Below, piece by piece: positions 7,046 to 16,900 of a DNA stretch of 64,000 nt. The stretch is from positions 1-64,000 of the forward strand of contig NZ_QTTN01000002.1 of assembly GCF_003386535.1 (NCBI RefSeq), written 5' to 3'. Position 1 is the first letter of the stretch. Each line of letters starts with the position of its first letter. The DNA is from Paenibacillus taihuensis. Lineage in GTDB: Bacteria; Bacillota; Bacilli; Paenibacillales; Paenibacillaceae. The notes beneath the pieces were generated by a model. The model was not told where the DNA came from. It worked only from the letters and a program-made list of their open reading frames with translations, and searched no databases. A program made the position numbers and the translations under genes.

Positions 7046-9055
7046 TTAACTTGAAAATTCTGCTACTTGCATAAACATTCGTGGATCAGCCTCTTCCATC
7101 GTAATTCGACTTTTTCCTAGTTCAATAAAAGGATCTATTTGTTCAATGATAGTTGGATTCTTTAAATAGCTTCCAAAGTTATTATAAAAGTCATCAATGT
7201 TAGTCCAAATTCTTTTAGTATTGATTATTTCAGCATCAGTAGAATCATCCTCATTAAATTCGACTTTCAAATCCGTGATTTCCCCCTTGTTCATATATGT
7301 CTGCAATACCATATAATCAATTACTGGGACCCCATCGATTTCAATGCCTGTGAAATGCGGATAGTTACAAATTACTGCAACATGAATCTGCTTCCCTCGT
7401 ATTCCATTTAATTCAGCTTCAAAACTAGAAGCATTCCTTAGTATAAAATCTCTCTTTCTTAATACTTGTTCCGCTCCTTCTTTTAACCGTTTATATCCAT
7501 TATGATAGTCCCTTGGCTCCATCGGAAACTTTATGTTCTTTATCTCAGCAATAAATACCATTTTCTCCATTGAAACGATAAGATCTATCTCCTCTGACTC
7601 CTTTTTGCTGAGAATAAATTTTTGTTTTTGAGGTACAATTGCATAGCTCCCTTTCGACGCTAAGAACCGAACCATATCGCTTTTTATTAGTTTTTCTAGC
7701 GCAGTACCTCGATCTTTCAATGAGTATTGAGCTGATTCAAGCCATTCATCAATCATTTGAAGATAGTTAGGCGCTTTGAGCGCAGGTAGAATAAAAAAAT
7801 AAACATCCCTTGTTTTCAATAAAGGTCTTGACCACAAATTAATCCTACTCTTTTTTAAATAGATATCACTCTCAATAACTGTGAGAAATGATTCTATTTG
7901 CGCTTTAGAATACGTAGTTAAATTTTGTAAATAAGATATTAATTCTTTCTTTTTTATTCTCGCAAGATAACACTTCAATTTTGAATCCTTAATCGATTCC
8001 TGCTCACTAAATATATTTTCGATTGAGTTCGATAGAGACAACAATTCACCATAAAGAATAATTAAATCCTGGATATTTAGTCTGTTTAGATTCTTTAGTG
8101 GCTCTAAGTTAATATGAGGATAGAAGGATACTATTGCTGCAAGACCAGTAATAATTTCTTCATTTATTATGTGTTGTGTTGTCTTTGAAATCTGAAAATC
8201 AATGAACCCTCGGTTATTAATTCTAAGCTCCGTAACTACCGCTTTTTTTCTTTTAAGATTTATCACATCTGCAATCCGTGAGTTTTCTAAATAAATATTA
8301 TGAAATTCAACCTTACTTGCTAAGACATTTCGCTCAATTCTATGTAGTCCAATTCTCTGCAATACAGGGTAAGTATCATCTTTATACTTTAGATGAATTT
8401 CATTATTAGGCATTTCAACAATTCTGCCATCCTCCCATGTCACTATATCATAGGAATCTTTAACCACACACAACACATTAGATGTAGAAAACATATATCT
8501 TGTTATGTGCTCTAACTCATCTTCATTAAAGTTATCATGCAATCCTTTTATATCTAAGAAATACACTAAGTAATTAATTAAAATATTTAACAAATCAATT
8601 TGAATTTCAAATGCACCGATTGCATTAATCGGGTTTCCTTCGACAGCGGAATGGACCTGAAAAGTAGCTATCTCCTCAAGCCTAATTGCACTATTGATAT
8701 TCTCTATCTTATCGACGACCTCTCTATTAATGTCACTTGTCTGAGAGTTCACAATAGCTACCAGATACTTAATGATATTTTCAGGGTGCGCTTGTGTCTT
8801 ATTGATTGCATCTTTCATGTAATCATAGAGTTGCTTAAAATATGCATTAAATAATGGTGTTGCCTCAATGATATTTAAGGCATTAAAATCATCGGGATCA
8901 TAATCGTTAATAACTTCTCCAGACTTTTTTAACTCCCGATATGTTTCTAAATCTTTTGAAATTTTTTCAGAGTCAAATTTATCACTGAATGGATTAAAAT
9001 GCGCTTGATTTCTTAACATATGTCGTAGGTTTCTTTGTTGTATCAATCTGTTCAC
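7046..9055 (-). CDS. Large AT-rich gene with PD-(D/E)XK nuclease-like motif, function unknown
   Basis: I do not recognise the full protein (669 residues). Residues about 445-560 look like a restriction-endonuclease-like fold: a helix GTALEKLIKSDMVRFLASKG, then EEIDLIVSMEKMVFIAEIKN near residues 487-506, which fits the D...(E)xK metal site of the PD-(D/E)XK superfamily. The N-terminal 400 residues are mostly predicted helical with no motif I can name, and there is no signal peptide. The gene is far richer in A+T than its neighbours and uses many AAA/ATA/TTA codons, which suggests recent transfer. It starts with GTG behind a weak AGAGAAGAG; an ATG twelve codons in is possible. It stands alone, with no methyltransferase or helicase partner beside it. 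A defence or DNA-damage role is speculation. Confidence 0.7.
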   Translation of the reverse strand: MNRLIQQRNLRHMLRNQAHFNPFSDKFDSEKISKDLETYRELKKSGEVINDYDPDDFNALNIIEATPLFNAYFKQLYDYMKDAINKTQAHPENIIKYLVAIVNSQTSDINREVVDKIENINSAIRLEEIATFQVHSAVEGNPINAIGAFEIQIDLLNILINYLVYFLDIKGLHDNFNEDELEHITRYMFSTSNVLCVVKDSYDIVTWEDGRIVEMPNNEIHLKYKDDTYPVLQRIGLHRIERNVLASKVEFHNIYLENSRIADVINLKRKKAVVTELRINNRGFIDFQISKTTQHIINEEIITGLAAIVSFYPHINLEPLKNLNRLNIQDLIILYGELLSLSNSIENIFSEQESIKDSKLKCYLARIKKKELISYLQNLTTYSKAQIESFLTVIESDIYLKKSRINLWSRPLLKTRDVYFFILPALKAPNYLQMIDEWLESAQYSLKDRGTALEKLIKSDMVRFLASKGSYAIVPQKQKFILSKKESEEIDLIVSMEKMVFIAEIKNIKFPMEPRDYHNGYKRLKEGAEQVLRKRDFILRNASSFEAELNGIRGKQIHVAVICNYPHFTGIEIDGVPVIDYMVLQTYMNKGEITDLKVEFNEDDSTDAEIINTKRIWTNIDDFYNNFGSYLKNPTIIEQIDPFIELGKSRITMEEADPRMFMQVAEFSS

Positions 9056-9417
9056 GTCTCTTCTCTAAATTTAGTGTTAATATGCATGTAAAAGATGCAA
9101 CCATTTCAAGAAAAGAAAAATCAGTTTCAAACCTCTATAATCCAATTTAATAATGGCGATTCAATGGTTTTCCTAATGCTGCGGTTCACATTCTCTAAGT
9201 AATCCCTCAAAATTCCCAGGAAAGCCCTAAACCTAATCTTTGAGGAATTTGATCAAGTGCTTGTTTCGCTGGAGTTTCTCGTCATTCTTCCTGCCAAAAA
9301 AAAATCCTCCTTTAAAAATCATCTGAGTTTGAGACCCAAATGCTGCAAGGAGGTTTCAAGTTAACAATAGTCTTGTATAGACATTCATCATGATTTCTTG
9401 TCTGATGCACGAACGAA
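9056..9417. other. Intergenic, AT-rich then normal composition
   Basis: No gene is supported. The first 120 bases share the AT-rich composition of the nuclease-like gene and would contain its promoter. About 9240-9300 on the minus strand has a 20-codon open stretch ending in TAG, too short to name. The terminator of the chemoreceptor gene lies at 9296-9354. Confidence 0.5.
9296..9354 (-). terminator. Nested-hairpin terminator, copy A
   Basis: On the minus strand CCTCCTT (9353-9347) pairs with AAGGAGG (9312-9306), followed by ATTTTTTTTT. Inside, ATTTGGGT pairs with ACTCAGAT around CTCAA. Copy B at 18081-18136 has the same sequence core, with a T:G pair here replaced by C:G there, which supports the inner stem. 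It terminates the chemoreceptor gene. Confidence 0.85.
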
Positions 9418-10866
9418 CTATCTCGTTAACGCTTTGAGTTTGCCGGTCAGATCATTGAGCCCGCGGATACTGTCCACAATTTCGCCAACCCGATTGCTTT
9501 GTTCTTCGGCGCTGGCTAATACTTGCTCGACGGACGCAGACGATTGTTCGGTGACCGATGCTACGGAAGTCATTTCGTCCATGACGGTTTGCGAGGAGGC
9601 TTTCAGGCTTTCGTTCATCGCCCGCAAGTTTTCCGCATGATTCAATACTTCGGCGGAATTGCTGTTGATCCTCGCGAACAACTGCTCGACGCTGTTTGTG
9701 ACGACGATACCGGATTCCGACGCTTTTTGGCCTTCTGCTACCATATTGGCCGCCAATTGCACTTTCTGTTGTATCAATCCGAGAATGTTCGAAATTTCGG
9801 TCGATGCGTCTTGCGCGTGCTGCGCGAGCTTTCGGATTTCAATGGAGACGACGGAGAAGCCCTTACCATGCTCGCCCGCTCTCGCCGCTTCAATGGAGGC
9901 ATTCAGGGACAATAAATTCGTCTGGTTCGCTATATTCGAAATGGCTGCGACAATGTCGCCGATTTTGCCATTTTGCTCGTTCACTTCGCCCATCACCAAG
10001 GACGTATCTCGAACAATACGAGCGATGCCATCCATCGTGTCGGCTAGAACATCCATTTGCTCTTTCCCTTGCGAGGTCATATCCGCCGTGTCGCGGGATT
10101 TGCCGCTCATCAAGGCAGATGAATGGTTCGTCTGGACAATCGTTTCGTTCACGTCGTGCAAAGCAGCGGTAATATCGGAAACGCTCGTCGCTTGCATCTC
10201 GATCCCCTCAGCCAATTGCTGGAACGCGACCACAAGCTCGCTCGCGATTTTGCCGGTTGCGCCAGCGCTTTCCTGCATGCTCGAATTGGACGCGTCCAGG
10301 ACTTCAACCGACTGTTTGACTTCATCCAGCACTTGGACGGAATGTTTCCTCGAAGCTTCGGCCCCCGCTCCGGCAATCGCCACACGCTCCAGCATCTTGC
10401 TACCGATCCGGCTCTGAGCGATCAACGCCGCCACGACGAGGATGAGGAAGGCGTTCACGCCAATGACGTCCGCCCCTTGATAAGATTCTTTCGCAGCGAG
10501 AAAGTAGTTTGCCATTATGACAGCCAATAAACCGCTGAGCGTAAGTGGTTTATAATCATGATATAGCGATACGATTGCCAAGCTGAGATACAGAATGAAT
10601 ATGTTGCTGAAATCGATTGTCTCACGCAGGAAGAAAAAGGAGATGACTCCGAGTCCTCCCGTAATCATATACTTGACGTAAGGAACCCCCCTCTTCATCC
10701 ACGTCATCACCGTGCATGCCACTGCGACAGGCAAGCCGCTAAGCAACAAGATAATAATCGTGTTGGGGGTGTCATAACTTGCTCCAATACCAAGCAAAAG
10801 ACTGGCCCAAATCAAATAAGACATCAATTTGTTTCGTTGGTGCAACTCCAAATTTTGCTCACTCAT
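9418..10866 (-). CDS. Methyl-accepting chemotaxis protein with membrane-embedded N-terminus
   Basis: The product is about 482 residues. The first 180 form about six hydrophobic segments with only short loops (from [13 protein letters not shown] to [13 protein letters not shown]), so there is no extracellular ligand-binding domain and no obvious HAMP domain. The rest is a long coiled coil with the highly conserved hairpin tip, [21 protein letters not shown] and then [14 protein letters not shown], which contacts CheA and CheW. There is no CheR-docking pentapeptide at the C-terminus. The start is the ATG of MSEQNLEL, with AAAGGA ten bases upstream. The receptor probably senses something in or across the membrane. 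It sits next to a giant secreted carbohydrate-type protein, but no functional link is shown. Confidence 0.9.
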   Translation of the reverse strand: MSEQNLELHQRNKLMSYLIWASLLLGIGASYDTPNTIIILLLSGLPVAVACTVMTWMKRGVPYVKYMITGGLGVISFFFLRETIDFSNIFILYLSLAIVSLYHDYKPLTLSGLLAVIMANYFLAAKESYQGADVIGVNAFLILVVAALIAQSRIGSKMLERVAIAGAGAEASRKHSVQVLDEVKQSVEVLDASNSSMQESAGATGKIASELVVAFQQLAEGIEMQATSVSDITAALHDVNETIVQTNHSSALMSGKSRDTADMTSQGKEQMDVLADTMDGIARIVRDTSLVMGEVNEQNGKIGDIVAAISNIANQTNLLSLNASIEAARAGEHGKGFSVVSIEIRKLAQHAQDASTEISNILGLIQQKVQLAANMVAEGQKASESGIVVTNSVEQLFARINSNSAEVLNHAENLRAMNESLKASSQTVMDEMTSVASVTEQSSASVEQVLASAEEQSNRVGEIVDSIRGLNDLTGKLKALTR

Positions 10867-10949
10867 GATGTTAATATCCTTTCCATGGCCATTTATTCGA
10901 CTCCTACACATTACTTCGGCAAAAAACCTTTCAACATTAACATTTAATT

Positions 10950-10982
10950 AAAAAACCGACTCGCTCTCGCAAGTCGGTTTTT
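10950..10982. terminator. Intrinsic terminator of the giant surface-protein gene
   Basis: AAACCGACT and AGTCGGTTT pair around CGCTCTCGCA. On the minus strand the stem is followed by TTTTTTAATTAAATG. The A/T-runs on both sides would allow bidirectional function. Confidence 0.85.
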
Positions 10983-10990
10983 CCGCATTC

Positions 10991-13900
10991 TTACAGGGAA
11001 CTCTTCAGAACTTCGATGCTATGCTGCAGCTTATCCGCGAAGGCGGCGTTGATCTTCTTGCCTTTCTCCTTGTCGATATCCTTTTCCAGCTGTTTAAATG
11101 ATTTCGAGTCAAGCTTGCCTTTCGCTTGATCCTTTTGGATTTTGTCGATATCCGATTGAAGAGACTTCGCGGTTTTGGCGTCCGAAATCAAACCGCCAGC
11201 CTGCCCGAGAGAGATCAGTTCGTCTAATTGAGCGACTTCGATCGTGATTTCCAAGCTGAACGTCTTCGTCGTTTGATGACCGAGATTATCCGTCGCCGTA
11301 ACGACAATCGGATACGTTCCAACTGCAAGACCGATCGGATTTACAGATACCGTTCCGGATGTCGTCGTGCCGTTAAAGGATACGCTCATTGACTTCAATC
11401 CGCTTCCGCTGTCGCTTGCGGAGAACGCGATCGATACCGCTTCCGTTTGGAGGAACGACAGATCGCTCGGCGCAGCGATTACTGGCGGCGTCGAATCAAT
11501 CGTGACGAGGCTTTCGCCCGTTACGCCCGATCCGTCCTTCGCCGTGGCGACGACTTTGACCACGCCGTCAGCAACCGCCGTCAGCAGGCCGTTCTCGTCG
11601 ATCGTCGCTTTGTCTGCCCCGCTGCCATCCGTGCTGACGACCGTCCAAGTGACCGATTTGTCGGTCGCGTTATCAGGCGTTACAGCCGCGTTCATTTGCG
11701 CTGTTGCTCCCAGAGTGTCGATCGACGATGCACCTGTCACGGTGATACCGGCAACTGCGATTGGTGCAGGGGTTTCCTCTTTCACCAGATCGGTTATCGC
11801 CGCTTGCAGCGAAGTAACCGCCGCATCAATCTGCACTTGGGTCGCGGCGTTGTTCGCCACAACAGCCTTCGCATTGTCTAAGGCTGTCTCAAATGCTGCC
11901 CAGCTCTCAGGCGTGTAATCAGCTTCAACAAGCGCTTCGCCTTGAGATATCAGCTGTTGCAGCGCTGAGGCATCCACCGTGCCGCTGTTTGGCTTATCGT
12001 CCGGGTTCCCGATGACAGGAACGTACGTACTCTCGTTTGGCACGGAGATCGTCACGGGCTCGGTGTAGCCGCTGATCCCGAAATACCCTGCCCCTTGAAT
12101 GTAATTGTTCTCGTCAAACCAGCTTGCGACGATGGTGTCGCCGGCCTTGAGACGGATCCACACGCCATAGTCCGTGTTCACCGTGCTGACTTTAACGAGT
12201 GTGTTTTTATAGGGTGCTACAAAGCCTTTGTTATCAGCCAATGCCGATCTGCCGTCACCCGACAGGATGCTTGAGCCAGGCTTCCAGAGCTCTTGCCAAT
12301 GCTGAATCTCAAAAGAACCTTCCTTGAGGATAACAGCGTATTTCGCGCCGCTCCAAGGGTTGTCAAGAAGATCCTGCTCAGTCGGAGACCGCAGGATAAA
12401 AGCAGGGAATGCTCCGGTGTTCATGCCGGACATAAAGTCAACCACGAACTCTGCATCGCCGAATGTTCTGCCTGCGTAACCTGCAGTTGCACCCACGGCA
12501 GGAGTCAACGAGGTATCGTTATTCGTCCAAGTATTCGAAGCGCCGGATTTCCAATTGGCCTTATCCGCGATGACTGAGGTCATATCCACATATTCGGTCA
12601 CGCGTCCGAGTTCGACGGAGGATTCAGTCGCCAGACCGAAGTAGCCGGAGGTGGAGACATTTAAGTTACTGTCATCACCGAAGGAGAACAGCGTATCGTT
12701 CCCGCTCTTGAGGGTTACGGTTACAATGCCGTTTCCGCTTCCGTTGTTATCATCCCATACTGCGCCGGCCTTTAAGAGCCGGTCGTTGATGTCCACCTGC
12801 CACTGGCCCAATTGGGTACTTGTGCCGTTGTAATAACGGGTCAGTGTGGCTGTCGTGCCATGAATAGCAATCTCGTATCTGTTGGCATCTCGCGTCGCCG
12901 CATTTGCCCGCAGTATAAGGGTCAAGTCGAGCGCGTCAAGATTTTGATTCACGCCCAGTTTCAAATAGAAGTCCTTGTCTGCGTACTTCTCCTGCGTGTA
13001 GAACGCTGCTGCTGACTGACCGGACTGAACTTCCAGAGTGAGGCCGGTCGGTTCGTCTTTCACAAACGAAGACTGACCCGTCACAGTCCATTTGGAATCA
13101 TTAAACAGCATATCGTCCAACAGTGCCACAGGGGATTTCACCATCGGGTACAGGTCGTCGCTTGGCGGCGAAAGGTCGGGCACCATATCGGCGCTCACAA
13201 CAGAGAAGTCGTCTACCAGGACCTGTGAGCCGGATGTTGTCTTTGTTGCATAAATCACGGCTTCTCCGGTCGCGTCTGCAGTAAATTTGATCGATACCGA
13301 TCGCCATGCGGGCCGGTCCAATTCACCCTTGAGAGTGGCCGCACCGATGCGTACACCGATTTCTGCCTTTTGTCCAGCAGGATCGCTGCCGCTGCCCACC
13401 CGAGCAAAGCCGCGTAGAACATAATCCTTACCTGGTTCCAGCCCGGTGATTGTCTGCTCGAGACCAATGTTCTGACCGGTCAGCGCCACTGCGTACTGCT
13501 CGCGGGCATGTGCGTTGTCTGCCGATGAAGAGGCTTGAACTAAGGATGCACTTCCTACACCTGTCTTCGTCCAATATGGTAATGAGCCCATGCCTTGGAC
13601 GTCGAGCCGCGGCCACTCAAAACCGCTGTTGAATAGCAGGTTTCTGTTCGCGTAAGGCAGGAGCTGCGGACCGCCGCTGACTTCGTCGACCGTTACCGGA
13701 GTGCCCTTCAGACCGGCCGTCCAGTTGTCTCCTGGCTGGTATGCACCCGAGCCGATTGCGTGAGAACCGGCTTTCAGGGTAAAGTCAAACGCCGATGGGT
13801 CGTTAAAGGTTGCGGTTCCATCGATATCGCTTTCCGGCCTGCTGTAATTGTCCTTCACTACCGCGCCGGCATTGATGTTGTCAGTGCCCACGCCGCGGGA

Positions 13901-16900
13901 ATCCACGATGTTGTTCATATAAACGTCCATGTAGGCGTCGCCCGGGGAGTTCGTGTAAATTTCCGGGTTCGGGTGACTCGTTGCTCCTTGGAATACCGTA
14001 TTGTTGAACACGGAGACAAACTCGGAGCTGGAGTTTACAAAATTGGCCGCCCACGGTAAATTCCAAAAAACATTGTCGAATACTTGGGCGTTTTTGGCTC
14101 CCAGGTCAAAGTACACGCCATTGGAAAATGGGTTGTGGGAGTCATGAATAAAGTTGTGATGAATCTGGCTGTTACCCAAATCGGTATAAGCGAAGTACAT
14201 GAGACCGCAGTCGGAACTGTGCCAGTTTCCGTCATGAATGTCGTTGTAGGAAATTTCGCTGGCGTAGAAGCTGCCTCCGATCAGCGTGCTGCTGGCGTTA
14301 TACACCTCGTTGTGGCTGATCAGGTGGTTTCTTCCCGTAATCGTTATCGAGAAGGTAAACATGGTGGGACCGGTAGTCGCGTCGTGCAGCTTGTTATTGA
14401 CGATCTTGTTGCCCTCGCCCTCGACGGTGACCAGAGCGCCGGATGAATAAGCGATTTCACTGTTGATCAGAGTGTTGTTCTTGCCGCCGACGATGATGCC
14501 GCCCCGCTCATTATCCGGGGACAGGAACGAGGTGACGTACTTGGCCGTCATATGATCAACTACATTGCTCACGCCGTTACGCATGGTCAGGTTGCTGCCG
14601 TTCAGATCAATGCCTTCAATATGGATGTACTTGCGGCTGGATAGATCGAGGCCCCATTCACGTGCTTTGTAACGAACATCCAGATCGTTCGGGTTCATGC
14701 CATTAGGGAGCTGTAAATACAGCGTTCCGCTACCCTGGTTATAGAACCATTCATATGGCGCGTCCAGAGCTGCCATGGCGTTCTGGATATAGTAAGGGAA
14801 ATCATCGCCTGATGCGTAGCCGGTTGGGCCTAGCTCGTAGAAGTTAATGTTTGCTAGGTTAAGCCAACCAGGTGTGGATGAGACGACTTCGGCGCCGGAA
14901 TTGTTCCAATAGCGGTTGTCCATGCCCACGATGGCTGCACCGTCCCAAGTACCGGCAGGTTGGTTCAGCTCGGGATCGCGCAGCTTACCACCCGGGGTAG
15001 ACCAGCCGCCAACGCTGGCGTTAGCCCCGTCGAACACATAGGTCAGCGTGTTCGGACGATAGTACGCGTCTTCCTTCGCGACGTTCGGATATCGTGCGTT
15101 CAGCATGGATTCGCCGTCTACGAAAATTTGATTGCGATAATTGCCCATCGGCAAGCTAACGTCTACTTTCCAGAGGTTTGCGTTATTCGGGTCATATTGC
15201 ACCGCGCTGGTGTTTGAAGCCGTCTGCCATGTCCCGGTTATCTGGTCCGCGCCGGAAATGACCACTTTCTCGCCGTCGGCCGTTTTGTAGGTAATGGGAT
15301 GATCAGCCGTGCCGTTGTACTTCGGACGCACCGATTCCCCATACACGCCTTCGTGAATGATCACGGTCTCGCCTGGCAGGAGAACATCGGCTGCCTTCTG
15401 AATCGTAAGGAAAGGTTCGGCTTCCGTTCCTGGGTTGCTGTCATTGCCGGTCTTAGCCACATAATAGGTATTGTCGCCTACTTGATCGGTGTCGGCTGGA
15501 TCAGCTTGCTGACCGGTGCCGTCTGTATTTGGCGCTCTGTTATACAGCGCTTCTTGCGTAGCGTCGTCAAGAGCTGAAGGGAAAACGGAAAGCTCATCTA
15601 GGAGACCGGTGTACGCACGTCCCTGATAGCCATTCCCGCCGAACCATTTGTATGCTTGCAGATTGACCGGGGATAGGGAAGTATAAGCTTTTTCGCCGAT
15701 CAGACTGCCGTCCACATACATCTTGATTTTGAGATCCGTCACACTGTAGGAGAACGCCACATAGTGCCAGTTACCGTCTGCCAGGTTCCCTGCTGTCGCA
15801 GAAAAGCCGCCATCCCAACCGGCGTTGTCCGATCCTACATCCAGGAAGTGTAATGTTGTGTCAGCATAATTGTTTTCTTCGGTGCCCCATTTGATATTCC
15901 ACCAGATGTCTCCATTAGGGAGTCCCCAATCGCCATTGGTGCCGCCATAAGGCGGGGCCATTAAATAGCTGACTCTTCCGACATCTTGGATTTCGGCTGG
16001 GATTGTAGGCTTAACCCAAACCCCCATCGTAAGATCATTAAGATTCGCGAACTGAGGGCCGTAGTCGATTGTGAGTCCGCTCGCGCCTCTGTCGTCTGAA
16101 GAAATCGATGGAGTACCGCCTCGTCCGTTGTTGTCGGTATCCCACAAATAGTTGTTCAATGTAGCCGTAAGACCGCCCGAAATGGCGCTGGATGTCTTAC
16201 CAGTACCTTCATTGAAAGGGAATAGATTCTCTCCTTGGAACGGATCGCCCGGATTGCCGCCGCTCGTATTAGGCGCTCTGTTGAATAGCGCTGCATGATC
16301 GGTGTCGCCCAGAACGGAAGGGAAAACGGAAAGCTCATCCAGGAGGCCGATGTACTCATCTCCTATGTAGCCACTCCCGCCGAAAAAGTTGTACGATTGC
16401 AGATTGATAGGGAAAGTATTGCCGTAGGTCTTATCACCGACTTTACTGCCGTCCACATACAGCGCGACTGTTTTCTCCGTCGCGCTGAAGGAGAACGCAA
16501 GATAGTGCCAGTCGCCGTCGGCCAGATTCCCTGCCGTCGCAGTCAGGTTGCTATCCCATTCGGAGTTATCAGATCCATAGGAGGTAAAGTTTATACTTGT
16601 ATCGGCATAATGGTTTGCCTCGGTTCCCCAAGTGATATTCCACAAGATTTCACCATTATGGATCGCCCAGTCGCCATTGGTGCCGGCATACGGCGGGGCC
16701 ATTAAAAAACTTCTTTTTCCAGCACCCGGGTTCGTCGGCTTCACCCAAACGCCCATGGTAAGATCATTTAAACTTGCGAATTGAGAGCCGTAGTCGATTG
16801 TGATCCCGTTCTGGCCTGTTTGGTCATTGGAGATCGCGTGCGTACCGCCCCTTCCGCTGTTGTCCGTATCCCACACATAATTGTTCAACGCGGCCGTCAG

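Noticed and set aside
9240-9300. Twenty-codon stretch (GRKNDEKLQRNKHLIKFLKD) just downstream of the chemoreceptor terminator
   Set aside because: Possible remnant of a transferred gene, but too short, with no start codon and no family I can name.
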